From positions 1-64,000 of the forward strand of contig MHZX01000119.1 in NCBI GenBank assembly GCA_001828935.1: 64,000 nucleotides of DNA, written 5' to 3'. Positions 1-11,153 of the stretch are shown here, one piece after another. The position numbers and the translations under genes are program-made. The notes below the pieces were generated by a model. The model did no database searches and was not told where the DNA came from. It saw only the letters and a list, made by a program, of their open reading frames with translations. The stretch's first letter is position 1. Each line of letters starts with the position of its first letter. This DNA comes from Rhodocyclales bacterium RIFCSPLOWO2_02_FULL_63_24. GTDB taxonomy: Bacteria > Pseudomonadota > Gammaproteobacteria > Burkholderiales > Rhodocyclaceae.

Positions 1-395
1 AGCACGCGCGGATCCTTGGCCTCGACCGGCAGCTCGCTCTTGGCCTTGTTCTGGATTTCGCGGCGCAGGTCGTTGATGCGCTTGTCGAAGACACGCTCGT
101 CGATGTCGCGGAAGCGCACCAGGATCGAGGCAATGTTCTCGCGCGACGAAGACATCACGAAGCGGATGTCGGCGACGCCCTTGATCGCGTCCTCCAGCGG
201 CTTGGTCACGCGCTTCTCGACATCCTCGGCCGAAGCCCCGGGCAGCACCGTGGTGACCATGACCCAGTTGAAATTGATTTCCGGATCCTGCTCGCGCGGC
301 ATGGCCAGATAGGCCAGCGCACCCATGACCAGCACCACCGCGAAGGCGATGTTGGCCAGTGGATGGTTCTGGATCAGGCGGGAATAGAAGCTCAT
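1..395 (-). CDS. RND efflux transporter permease, N-terminal part (truncated by window edge)
   Basis: Translation from ATG at 395 on the minus strand: MSFYSRLIQNHPLANIAFAVVLVMGALAYLAMPREQDPEINFNWVMVTTVLPGASAEDVEKRVTKPLEDAIKGV..., typical AcrB/RND N-terminus. Confidence 0.9.
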   Translation of the reverse strand, partial: MSFYSRLIQNHPLANIAFAVVLVMGALAYLAMPREQDPEINFNWVMVTTVLPGASAEDVEKRVTKPLEDAIKGVADIRFVMSSSRENIASILVRFRDIDERVFDKRINDLRREIQNKAKSELPVEAKDPRV

Positions 396-406
396 TCCCC
401 CCGCCC

Positions 407-423
407 CCCTTTCCGGGAAAGGG
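407..423. repeat. Palindrome CCCTTTCC-G-GGAAAGGG between the MFP and RND permease genes
   Basis: Read directly; same CTTTCC-N-GGAAAG core as at 16781-16793. Confidence 0.65.
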
Positions 424-504
424 AGTGACGACAGTTCGCCGTCTTACGACGGCTCCATGCTGTTGGCTGCGCCCGCCTTGAGGCGGCTTTGCGGCAAGCG
501 CGGT

Positions 505-1554
505 TCATTTCGCCGCGGCAGCCGGTTCGACGCGTACAGTCATCGCGTCCTGCAATGCATGGCGGCCGCGCATGACGATGCGCGCTTCGGGCGGAAAGTC
601 GGCGCTGGCGGGACGGCCCTCCTGGGCCTGCGGCAACTCAAGGAATCGCGCCTTGTCTCCTTCGAGCACGAACACTCCGTAGCGGCCATTGCGGCGCAGG
701 ATGTAGTCGGCCGGAATGTGCGGGCGCGGGTCGCGCCAGATCAACCGGCCCTCGGTTCCCGGCGCCGGCGCGGCGCCCGAAAAGCGATGGCGCGCCTCGA
801 CCGTGCGCGCCTCGCGACTGATTGCGCCCGAGATGCGCAGCGGCATCAATGCATGTGTCTGGCCGGCGGCGGCGAATTCGACTTTTTCGGCGCCGGCCAG
901 GCCTTCCGCATCGCGCGCCTGGACCTGGGCCACCACCTGCAGGTCGCTTGTGTCGGCCAAGGTCAGCAAAGGCGTGCCGGGCGCGGCGAGTTCGCCGACC
1001 TGCCCTGTGCGACTGCGCACGATGCCGTTGAAGGGCGCGGTGACGGTGCACTTCTCGACGCCGCGCCGCGCCGAATCGCGGTTCGCGCGCGCCGATTGCA
1101 CATCGGCCTGGGTTGTCGCGAGTTCGGTCTCGCGCAGCGTCAGCGCCTCGGCGGAAATGAAATTCTTCTCGCGCAGGGAGCGTGCCCGCGCCGTCTGCGC
1201 CTCAGCTTGAGCCAGGCGTGCGGCGCTTTGCGCCAGCCCTGCCGCGGCGCGCGCCAGGGCCAGCTCGGCGTCCTTGGCATCGAGCCGCAGCAGCACCTGC
1301 CCGGCCTTGACGGCGTCGCCGCTGTCGACCGCGATCGCCACAATGCGAGCCGAAGTCTCGGCCGCGATCCGGGTTTCGTTCTTGCCCAGCACGGTTGCCG
1401 GCGCCTCGCGCTCGGGACGGAAGCCAAGGTCGGCGTAGGGAACGACACTGACCGCGAGCGGCGCGGCGGCGGCCGGTGGCGGCTCGGCCGGCTTCTCGCC
1501 GCAGGCGGCCAGCAGCAGCGAAAGAACCAAGGCAAGCAGAGCGGCGGATTTCAC
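505..1554 (-). CDS. RND efflux periplasmic adaptor (MFP/HlyD-like) lipoprotein
   Basis: 349 aa, lipobox-like LLAAC signal, HlyD-like hairpin and barrel sequence; GTG start overlaps the stop of the upstream TetR gene (GTGA); precedes the RND permease. Confidence 0.9.
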   Translation of the reverse strand: MKSAALLALVLSLLLAACGEKPAEPPPAAAAPLAVSVVPYADLGFRPEREAPATVLGKNETRIAAETSARIVAIAVDSGDAVKAGQVLLRLDAKDAELALARAAAGLAQSAARLAQAEAQTARARSLREKNFISAEALTLRETELATTQADVQSARANRDSARRGVEKCTVTAPFNGIVRSRTGQVGELAAPGTPLLTLADTSDLQVVAQVQARDAEGLAGAEKVEFAAAGQTHALMPLRISGAISREARTVEARHRFSGAAPAPGTEGRLIWRDPRPHIPADYILRRNGRYGVFVLEGDKARFLELPQAQEGRPASADFPPEARIVMRGRHALQDAMTVRVEPAAAAK

Positions 1555-2207
1555 TTTGTTGTTCTCCGTTTGCCGGATGTAGCCGGCATCATGAGCCCGC
1601 GCAGGGCCAAGTCAAGGTGGGTACCCAGATAGACCTGCGGATCGTGCCCCGTGCCGCAGCAGGCGCCCAGCGAATAGCGCCAGATCACCATCATCAACAC
1701 CGGCGCGAAGATCACGTCAATCGCGGTTTCGACGTCCACCGCGCGGAACTCGCCGGCAGCGATACCGCGTTGCAAGGTCCGGCGCATCAGCTCGCGGCCG
1801 CGCACGATCACGGTGTCGTGGTAGTAAATCGCCAGTTCGGGAAAGTTGCCGGCCTCGCTGATCATCAGCTTGGGCACGCCTGCCAAATGGGTGTTGCCGA
1901 TGCGCTGCCACCATTCGCCGATCAGCGCCCGCAGCAGATCGGCGCTGCAGCCCGCGAAGTTGTCGACCAGGCCCGCACCTTCCTCCAGGATCGGCACGAT
2001 GCCCTCCCGGATCACCGCCTTGAACAGGGCTTCCTTGCTGTCGAAATAGAGATACAGCGTGCCTTTCGACACCCCGGCGCGCGCCGCCACATCTTCCAGG
2101 CGGGTGCCGACGAATCCCTTTTCGACGAACAGTTCCAGGGCCGCCGCCATGAGTTCGGAGGGTCGCGCTTCCTTGCGGCGTTGACGCGGGTGAGTTGGCG
2201 TTTCCAC
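1551..2207 (-). CDS. TetR/AcrR family transcriptional regulator
   Basis: RPSELMAAALELFVEKGFVGTRLEDVAARAGVSKGTLYLYFDSKEALFKAV is a TetR HTH. The ORF extends to 2324, but a GTG at 2207 is the likely start because the longer ORF would read through the operator. Confidence 0.85.
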   Translation of the reverse strand: METPTHPRQRRKEARPSELMAAALELFVEKGFVGTRLEDVAARAGVSKGTLYLYFDSKEALFKAVIREGIVPILEEGAGLVDNFAGCSADLLRALIGEWWQRIGNTHLAGVPKLMISEAGNFPELAIYYHDTVIVRGRELMRRTLQRGIAAGEFRAVDVETAIDVIFAPVLMMVIWRYSLGACCGTGHDPQVYLGTHLDLALRGLMMPATSGKRRTTK

Positions 2208-2221
2208 AATGGCAAAATTAG

Positions 2222-2239
2222 TTACTGACCAGTCAGTAA
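2222..2239. promoter_or_regulatory. Probable TetR operator TTACTGAC-CA-GTCAGTAA
   Basis: Perfect 8-bp inverted repeat with a 2-bp spacer just upstream of the tetR start, in the form typical of AcrR-type regulators. Confidence 0.75.
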
Positions 2240-2528
2240 GTATATAGAAGAGGCTGGCAGCGTCAACTCCACCGTGCGGCGTCCGGTGCTTTTCGTTCTG
2301 GATTGCGAGGGGCGCATAAGACATCGCGCTGAATTCGGTGGCGCCAGGGTTCTTGAGGTGGCGACACAGGGAAGTGGGGGGCTAACGGCAGTTACCCGAA
2401 CCACCGCGCCCCACAGTTACTTCTGATATCGGCATCTGCGAAGCCGACTTGAGCAGGCTCCTTGCTCGGCCGCCAAGGTGCAAGAACCGGATGACGGGTT
2501 TACGCGGTAAGCTCGGTTCACGCCGCAC

Positions 2529-2557
2529 GCGGCGGAGCCCTCGAGGGCGGCCGCCGC
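2529..2557. promoter_or_regulatory. Strong stem-loop upstream of guaC
   Basis: GCGGCGG-A-GCCC-TCGA-GGGC-GG-CCGCCGC, 46 nt before the guaC start. Confidence 0.4.
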
Positions 2558-2603
2558 GACGACGCTGCCCAGGTCATCCGACATCCAAGCAAGGAAGCCC
2601 CCC

Positions 2604-3644
2604 ATGCGAATCGAAGAAGAGCTCAAGCTCGATTTTCAGGACGTCCTCATCCGCCCCAAGCGCTCGACCCTGACCTCGCGCTCCGAAGTCGACATTTCGC
2701 GCGAGTTCGTGTTCCGCCATTCCGGGCGCAGCTACCATGGCGTACCGATCGTCGCCGCCAACATGGATACCGTGGGTACCTTCGAAATGGCGCTCGCCTT
2801 GGCCAAATACCGATTGGCTACGGCGCTCCACAAGCATTACGAAGAACGCGAACTGGCAAGTTTTTTCCAGGGTTTGCCGGCCGCAGCGCCGGTGTTCTAT
2901 TCGATGGGAATTACCCGCGAGGACTATGAAAAGTTCTGCCGGGTCAAACAAGCGGTCGGCGATGCCGTTTCCTATGTTTGCGTTGATGTGGCCAACGGCT
3001 ACACAAAGTCCTTCGTCGATTTTCTCCATCGCCTGCGCGACGCTCACCCGCAAATTACCATCATGGCGGGCAACGTCGTGACCGGCGAGATGGCGGAAGA
3101 GTTGATTCTGGACGGCGCGGATATCGTCAAGGTCGGCATCGGCCCCGGCTCGGTGTGCACCACGCGCAAAATGACCGGTATCGGCTACCCCCAGCTCTCC
3201 GCGATCATCGAATGCGCCGATGCCGCCCACGGGCTGGGCGGCCTGATCTGCGCCGATGGCGGGTGCACCTCGCCAGGCGACCTGGCCAAGGCTTTTGGCG
3301 GCGGCGCGGACTTCATCATGCTGGGCGGCATGCTCGCCGGCCACGACGAATGCATGGGCGAGATCACCGAACAGGATGGTGTGCGCAAGGTGCGCTTCTA
3401 CGGCATGAGTTCGCGCGCAGCTATGGACAAGCACGCCGGAGGAGTCGCCAACTACCGCGCCGCGGAAGGCAAGGAGGTACTGCTCGACTATCGCGGGCCG
3501 GTCGAGAACACCGTGCAGGAAATTCTGGGCGGCGTGCGCTCCGCGTGCACCTACGTCGGCGCCCACAAGCTCAGGGAACTCTCGAAGCGCACCACCTTCA
3601 TCCGCGTCGCGCGCCAACTCAATGAAGTGTTCGGCCAATCATGA
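2604..3644 (+). CDS. guaC: GMP reductase
   Basis: 346 aa; IMPDH/GMPR family ([36 protein letters not shown]). Confidence 0.93.
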   Translation: MRIEEELKLDFQDVLIRPKRSTLTSRSEVDISREFVFRHSGRSYHGVPIVAANMDTVGTFEMALALAKYRLATALHKHYEERELASFFQGLPAAAPVFYSMGITREDYEKFCRVKQAVGDAVSYVCVDVANGYTKSFVDFLHRLRDAHPQITIMAGNVVTGEMAEELILDGADIVKVGIGPGSVCTTRKMTGIGYPQLSAIIECADAAHGLGGLICADGGCTSPGDLAKAFGGGADFIMLGGMLAGHDECMGEITEQDGVRKVRFYGMSSRAAMDKHAGGVANYRAAEGKEVLLDYRGPVENTVQEILGGVRSACTYVGAHKLRELSKRTTFIRVARQLNEVFGQS

Positions 3645-3646
3645 TG

Positions 3647-3718
3647 CCGGCGCGCGAAGCGCTATTTCCGGCATGCAAAGCACCGGCGCGCGAAGCGCAG
3701 TCCCCGGCATGCAAAGCA
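3647..3718. repeat. 36-bp tandem duplication (2 copies)
   Basis: CCGGCGCGCGAAGCGC-TATTT-CCGGCATGCAAAGCA followed by CCGGCGCGCGAAGCGC-AGTCC-CCGGCATGCAAAGCA; only a central 5-nt block differs. Confidence 0.85.
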
Positions 3719-3757
3719 TCCGCTCGCAGGGTGGACGCGCGGGAACGCAAAACGCGC

Positions 3758-4396
3758 ATGCATAGATTCATCGCACTTGGCCGCAGCTCGCTGGCGCTGC
3801 TTGCGCTGCTGTTGGTAGCCGCCTGCAGCCACCACAAGGAGGATCCCCTGCCCCGCGGCACCAAGGTTCTGGCACTGGGCGACAGCCTGACCGCACCGCA
3901 TGGCGTCACGCCCGACGAAGCCTGGCCGAATCTGCTGGCTGGGCAGACCGGCTGGATCGTGATCAATGGCGGCGTCAGCGGCGACACCAGCGCTGGCGCG
4001 CTGCAGCGCCTGCCGGCATTGCTCGATGAGCACAGTCCGCAACTGGTGCTGGTGACCTTGGGTGGCAACGACATGCTGCGCAAACTGCCGCAAGGACAGA
4101 CCGTCTCCAACCTGGGCCAGATGCTCACGATGGTAAAGGCTCGCGGCGCCAAGGCCGTCTTGCTTGCGACGCCGAAACCGAGCATCGCCGGCGCAGTCTT
4201 CAATAGCCTGTCGGCAGCCGATTTCTACCAGGAGGTGGCCAAGGAGCACCAAGTGCCCCTGATCAAGGACGCATTGGCCGAGGTGCTCTCGACGACCGAA
4301 CTCAAGGCCGATCAAATCCACCCCAACGCCGCCGGCCACGCCCTGATATCGAAAAAAATCTTCGATGCGCTCAAGACCATCGGCTATGCGGTCTAG
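3758..4396 (+). CDS. Arylesterase / SGNH-hydrolase (TesA-like) lipoprotein
   Basis: LVAACS lipobox, GDSLT block, GGNDML block, DQIHPNAAGH block. Confidence 0.9.
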   Translation: MHRFIALGRSSLALLALLLVAACSHHKEDPLPRGTKVLALGDSLTAPHGVTPDEAWPNLLAGQTGWIVINGGVSGDTSAGALQRLPALLDEHSPQLVLVTLGGNDMLRKLPQGQTVSNLGQMLTMVKARGAKAVLLATPKPSIAGAVFNSLSAADFYQEVAKEHQVPLIKDALAEVLSTTELKADQIHPNAAGHALISKKIFDALKTIGYAV

Positions 4397-4418
4397 CCGC
4401 AGGTGGGGTTTCGATCGG

Positions 4419-6017
4419 TCAGCGCGACTCCTTGATCAGTCGCCCGTTCGTGGGCTGTATGGGTCGCGCGTTGCTGCGATAGAGGCGCGAGAAGATCGCA
4501 ACCTGGTCCGCCGAAACTTGCAAAGGCTGCTTCATCACCATCCATAGCACGCCTTCGGTGCATGGCGGCGTCGTCAGCGAGCCCATGTAAGTCCAGTAAG
4601 CGCGGTTTTCCGGCAGCAGTTGCGCGAGGTCGATGGGCTCCGCCGGAGTGACTTCCATGTCCCGGTCAAGCGGAATGTTGTTCCACAGGGTCTGGATCAA
4701 CGGGTGTTCGCCGCCTTTCTCGAACAACACGGCAACCACCGCCAACTGCCCTTCGTCGTTCTTGTGCACCAGATGCGCCACCATGTCGTAGAGCTTGCCG
4801 TTCACGCGCTCTTCCGAGGGGCGATGAAAATGGAACTGGACCAGTTCGTAGCGCTTGCCCATGACATGCATGGCAAGGCCCTCGCCGAGATTGACCTGCA
4901 GGGTATGGCCGTTATCGACAATGCGGAACTGGCTCGGCTTGTACTCGAAACGTATGATTTCCAGGCTGACCTTGATGCCGTCGCGAATGTCGATAGGCGA
5001 CTGGCGCAGGCCTTTGTCGCAGATCGCATACTCGCTGCGCAACTTGCCCCAGTTGCCAGGCGCACCGTCCCCTTCATAGGCCCAATGGATGTGCGCCAGA
5101 CTTGGCGGATTCTGCGCATGCTCATCCGCCGGTTTTTTCCGCGCCGGTTTGCGCGGGCCGCTGGTGGCATATTGAAGTTCGCGCGCGCGCCTGTCGCCGG
5201 CCGACTCCGCCTGCACCGCCGCCGCGAGCGATGCCGCTTTGGCGGTTGCCCTCAGCTCGGGCTTTGCAGCCGGCTTGGCAGCTGCAGGGGGAGGCGCGGC
5301 GGACTTCATCCCGGCATTTGCCGCAGCCAAGTCGGCCGCGGCCTTGTCGATCGCCGGCAGCATGATGTGCCGCGGCCTTTCGCCGGAAGGTGTCGGCGCT
5401 GCGGTTGCGGCTACCGCAGGCGCAGCCGGAGCAGGTGTTGCGGCCGGGGCCGGCGACACCGGTTTGACCACAGCATCCGCGACCGGTACCACCCGCAGCT
5501 GCGCACCCTCGGCCAGTGTGCGCATGTCGGCGTGCATGGCGCTCGGCCGCTCGGGATCGTGCGTATCCAGCCCGACCGAACTGACCGCTTCCGCCGCCTC
5601 ACCTGTGGTCCGCGCGTGGCAAGCCTCATTCAGCAAACGCTCGTCGATGCTGCCGGCTTGTACCCGGTTGGCACGCTGGCGCGACACCGATTCCTCTCGA
5701 ACCAGGGCATCGCCGTTGAAATAGGCGCGACGCAGCGTGGTGAAACGACGGCCATCGCAGTCGTAGAAATTCTGTGCGTGGATCGCGTTGTACACGCCAC
5801 CCGGGTCATTGACTTCGCGGCCAAGGAGAATGCGGCTCCAGCCCGTGATCCCGCTGGAGCCACGGGCGATGCGCGCCTTGTCGATCTCGATGATCTCGAT
5901 CTTGCCGGCCACGACGCGTTGCCAGTCGGCGGCCTGGGCAGGAAGGCCAAGCCCCAGAACGAACGCCGTTGCGGCCAGGGTGGCGGCAATTACCGACGAG
6001 ATGCGGAACACAGGCAT
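4419..6017 (-). CDS. Alpha-type carbonic anhydrase with a long N-terminal extension
   Basis: C-terminal half: HWAYEGDGAPGNWGKL, QSPIDI, QFHFHRPSEE, MVAHLVHKN, LTTPPCTEGVLW. N-terminal signal peptide and a small W-rich domain plus Pro/Ala linker. Confidence 0.9.
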   Translation of the reverse strand: MPVFRISSVIAATLAATAFVLGLGLPAQAADWQRVVAGKIEIIEIDKARIARGSSGITGWSRILLGREVNDPGGVYNAIHAQNFYDCDGRRFTTLRRAYFNGDALVREESVSRQRANRVQAGSIDERLLNEACHARTTGEAAEAVSSVGLDTHDPERPSAMHADMRTLAEGAQLRVVPVADAVVKPVSPAPAATPAPAAPAVAATAAPTPSGERPRHIMLPAIDKAAADLAAANAGMKSAAPPPAAAKPAAKPELRATAKAASLAAAVQAESAGDRRARELQYATSGPRKPARKKPADEHAQNPPSLAHIHWAYEGDGAPGNWGKLRSEYAICDKGLRQSPIDIRDGIKVSLEIIRFEYKPSQFRIVDNGHTLQVNLGEGLAMHVMGKRYELVQFHFHRPSEERVNGKLYDMVAHLVHKNDEGQLAVVAVLFEKGGEHPLIQTLWNNIPLDRDMEVTPAEPIDLAQLLPENRAYWTYMGSLTTPPCTEGVLWMVMKQPLQVSADQVAIFSRLYRSNARPIQPTNGRLIKESR

Positions 6018-6175
6018 GCTTCTCCCTTTATCCTTATTAGCTGCGGTCGCTGTGCTCACCATCGATATCTGCGAAAGATACCATCCCCGCGCCCTGCAGG
6101 GACATAAAGCCGACCTTAGCCTTCACTGAACGTAGTTTCGAGCTTCTTTAGCTTACGGCCCTGAATTGCAATACT

Positions 6176-6196
6176 TTAGCGCGGATCCGGCGCTAA
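6176..6196. promoter_or_regulatory. Inverted repeat TTAGCGC-GGATCCG-GCGCTAA upstream of thiC
   Basis: Perfect 7-bp arms between the carbonic anhydrase gene and thiC; function unknown. Confidence 0.4.
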
Positions 6197-6265
6197 GCAT
6201 ACGGGGCCTCTGCCGGAAGTGTCCTTTCACCACCGCGGGTTGCATTCGCCCGGCCTTTCCAGTAG

Positions 6266-8173
<1,908 letters not shown>

Positions 8174-8268
8174 AAGTCGGCGCTGATGAAGCCCCTGCGC
8201 TACAAGGCGGTCGAGAAAAAAACGCTCTCCGCGCCGTAGCGGATGGCGAGGCGGCGGTCGAGCACGCC

Positions 8269-8526
8269 ATGGACTGCCGTCCCGGCTGCGGTGCCTGTTG
8301 CATCGCGCCTTCGATCAGCAGCTTGCGCAAGGCGGCGGGCGAGCCCTGCCGCCATCTCGACCCGGACTTCCGCTGCGCGCTATTCGGCTCGGCGGAAAGG
8401 CCCGCCTGCTGCTCCGGGCTACGACCGTCGGCGGAAATGTGCGGCAATGATCGACACGCAGCCCTGAGCTGGCTGGCGGCGCTTGAACAGGCCACTACGC
8501 CGCCCAATACTGGTCGAGATTCTTGA
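8269..8526 (+). CDS. YkgJ-family cysteine cluster (zinc/iron-chelating) protein
   Basis: MDCRPGCGACCIAPSISSLRKAAGEPCRHLDPDFRCALFG...; read inside the frame of a longer ORF that begins within thiC. Confidence 0.8.
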   Translation: MDCRPGCGACCIAPSISSLRKAAGEPCRHLDPDFRCALFGSAERPACCSGLRPSAEMCGNDRHAALSWLAALEQATTPPNTGRDS

Positions 8527-9724
8527 CGCCCCACTTCTCGGCGTCTTCGCGAGCGACGATTTTCTCGGTGTTTCCCGCGCGCGCAAGGTCGATCAGTTCG
8601 GGCGGAATGTAGGACATCGACCTGGTCGAGAAGAAAACCTTGATACGCGGCGTCAGCAAGGACTTTTCGGACTGCTCGGCAACCACGCCGAGGCGGTCTG
8701 AACTCAGGCGCACCAGAGAGCCCACGGGATAGATGCCGATGCTCTTGACGAAGGCCTGAAAAATTCTCATGTCGAAATGGCCGTTGCACCACTCGGTCAT
8801 CTTGCGTATCGATTCGGCGGGATCCCAGCCGGCCTTGTAAGGGCGGTTGGAGGTAATCGCGTCATAGACATCGCAGACCGCGCCCATCTTGGCGAAAAGG
8901 GTTATCTGCTCGCCCTTGAGTTGGTTCGGGTAACCGCTGCCATCGATTTTTTCATGATGATGCAGACAGACATCGAGCGGGACGAGCCCCACGCTGCCGC
9001 CTTCGACCAGCAGGCGATGTCCCTCCACGGGATGGCCCTTGATGATGCGGAACTCTTCTTCGGTGAGCTTGCCCGGCTTGTTCAGCACTTCCATCGGCAT
9101 CAGCGCCTTGCCCAGGTCGTGCAGCAGACCGGCCATGCCGGCATCGCGCGTCTGCTTGTCGTCGAGGCCGAGTCGGTTGGCCAGCGCCACCATCAGGGCG
9201 CAGACGGCGACCGAATGCATGTAGGTATAGTCGTCGGCGGTCTTGAGCCGCGCCAGGCTGATCAGGGCGCCGGGATTGCGCATCACCGAAGAAGAAATTT
9301 CATCCACCAGTTCGCCGGCCGCCTCGCTGGAAATCGCCTGGCCCATGCGCACTTCCTGGAACATCGAGACCACGGCGCTCTTGGCCGTGGCGCAGATTTT
9401 TACCGCGCGCTTGACCTCCTCGGTCAGCGGCACCTGCTTCGGCGGTACGATCTGCTGTGGCGTGCCGGTAACGGCGGCATTCATCAGCGCCTGATCAACC
9501 TCCGCCTCCACTTCTTCCTTGCTTTCGGCGACGGCAGGCACGTCGAGACCTTTTTCGACATCGATCCAGACTTCCTTGATGCCGCTGTCGATGACTTCAC
9601 GGATGACGTCCTGGTCCTTGACGATGAACTTGGTGCGCCAGAAGGGATGCTCCATCCACGAACCGCAAAGTTCTTCGAGGTGCATGCCGACACGCAGGTG
9701 CTCGACGCCGATCTTTTTCAACAT
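8495..9724 (-). CDS. HD-GYP domain cyclic-di-GMP phosphodiesterase with N-terminal DUF3391-like domain
   Basis: HDLGKALMPMEVLNKPG...HPVEGHRLL...HHHEKIDGSGYP HD-GYP signature. Confidence 0.92.
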   Translation of the reverse strand: MLKKIGVEHLRVGMHLEELCGSWMEHPFWRTKFIVKDQDVIREVIDSGIKEVWIDVEKGLDVPAVAESKEEVEAEVDQALMNAAVTGTPQQIVPPKQVPLTEEVKRAVKICATAKSAVVSMFQEVRMGQAISSEAAGELVDEISSSVMRNPGALISLARLKTADDYTYMHSVAVCALMVALANRLGLDDKQTRDAGMAGLLHDLGKALMPMEVLNKPGKLTEEEFRIIKGHPVEGHRLLVEGGSVGLVPLDVCLHHHEKIDGSGYPNQLKGEQITLFAKMGAVCDVYDAITSNRPYKAGWDPAESIRKMTEWCNGHFDMRIFQAFVKSIGIYPVGSLVRLSSDRLGVVAEQSEKSLLTPRIKVFFSTRSMSYIPPELIDLARAGNTEKIVAREDAEKWGVKNLDQYWAA

Positions 9725-9768
9725 GCTAGACTTTGCGGCCGTTTCTGGCGGTCACTTATTCTCCTGCC

Positions 9769-10593
9769 ATGGATTTTCACCCCTTGCTCCAGGCGCTGAT
9801 ACTCGGCGTCGTCGAAGGCCTCACCGAATTCCTTCCCGTCTCATCTACCGGTCATCTTATCTTGGCTGGCGATGTTTTGCACTTCAACGATGAGAAAGGC
9901 AAATTGTTCGAAATCGTGATCCAGTCCGGCGCGATTCTCGCGGTCTGCTGGGAATACCGCGAGCGCATCATGGGCATTGTTCGCGGCCTGCCGCGCGAAC
10001 CCGCCGCACGGCGCTTCACCCTCAATCTCGCGGTCGCCTTCATGCCGCTGGCGGTGCTGGGCCTGCTCTTCGGCAAGGTGATCAAGGCCAACCTGTTCAA
10101 CCCGGTGACCGTGGCGACCACCTTCATCCTGGGCGGCTTCGTCATCCTCTGGGCCGAACGGCGCGAGCATCGGATTCGCATCGACAACGTCGAAGACCTC
10201 GGTCTTGGCGATGCCTTCAAACTCGGCCTGGCGCAAGCCTGCGCGCTGATTCCTGGCACCTCGCGCTCCGGCGCGACGATCATCGGCGGCCTGCTGTTCG
10301 GTCTCTCGCGCAAGGCGGCAACGGAGTTTTCCTTCTTCCTCGCGATTCCCACCCTGCTGGCCGCCACCGCCTATCAACTCTACAAGGAGCGCCACCTGCT
10401 GGCCATGGACGACCTCGGCATGTGGGCCATGGGCTTCGTCGCCTCCTTCGTCTCGGCCTTCCTCTGCGTGCGTTGGCTGCTGCGCTTCATCGCCACCCAC
10501 GACTTCACGATCTTCGCCTGGTACCGCATCGCCTTCGGCGGCGTGGTGCTGGCCACCTGGCAACTCGGGCTGGTGGACTGGAGCGCCGGGTGA
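9769..10593 (+). CDS. uppP: Undecaprenyl-diphosphatase (BacA/UppP)
   Basis: [24 protein letters not shown] and [10 protein letters not shown] signatures. Confidence 0.95.
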   Translation: MDFHPLLQALILGVVEGLTEFLPVSSTGHLILAGDVLHFNDEKGKLFEIVIQSGAILAVCWEYRERIMGIVRGLPREPAARRFTLNLAVAFMPLAVLGLLFGKVIKANLFNPVTVATTFILGGFVILWAERREHRIRIDNVEDLGLGDAFKLGLAQACALIPGTSRSGATIIGGLLFGLSRKAATEFSFFLAIPTLLAATAYQLYKERHLLAMDDLGMWAMGFVASFVSAFLCVRWLLRFIATHDFTIFAWYRIAFGGVVLATWQLGLVDWSAG

Positions 10594-11153
10594 TCCTCTA
10601 TCTGCATGGCTTCACCAGCGGGCCGCAATCGCACAAGGCGCAAGCCCTCGGCACGCGCATGCGCGAACGCGGCCTCGGCGAGTTCTTTCTCAGCCCGCAA
10701 TTGCCGGCATCGCCGCGCACGGCGATTGCGCTCGCCACCGACCTGATCGCCCACCACGGCGTCACGACCGTGGTTGGCTCGTCGCTCGGCGGCTACTACG
10801 CGACCTATCTGGCGGAGACCTTCGATCTCAAGGCGGTCCTGGTAAACCCCGCCGTGGTTGCCCACCTGTCGCTCCAGAGCTATGTCGGCCAGCAACGCTG
10901 GCTATATACCGGCGAGCCCTTCGACTTCACCCGCGAGCACATCGAAGAACTGCGCGCCATCGAAATCCCGGTCTTGGGCAAACCGCAGCGCTTCTGGCTG
11001 CTGGTCGAAAAGGGCGACGAGACGCTCGACTACCGCCACGCCGTAAGCCGCTACGCCGGCGCGCGGCAAACCGTGCTGCCCGGCGGCGACCACAGCTTTA
11101 CGCGCTGGGGCGACTACCTCGATCCGATCATCAGCTACGACGGACTGACGTGA
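10590..11153 (+). CDS. YqiA/YcfP-family alpha/beta fold hydrolase
   Basis: [29 protein letters not shown] start overlaps the uppP stop. Confidence 0.85.
   Translation: MILYLHGFTSGPQSHKAQALGTRMRERGLGEFFLSPQLPASPRTAIALATDLIAHHGVTTVVGSSLGGYYATYLAETFDLKAVLVNPAVVAHLSLQSYVGQQRWLYTGEPFDFTREHIEELRAIEIPVLGKPQRFWLLVEKGDETLDYRHAVSRYAGARQTVLPGGDHSFTRWGDYLDPIISYDGLT

Noticed and set aside
3641-3757. N-terminal 39-aa extension of the esterase ORF ([26 protein letters not shown]...)
   Set aside because: Encoded by the 36-bp tandem duplication; a signal peptide/lipobox start at 3758 fits better.
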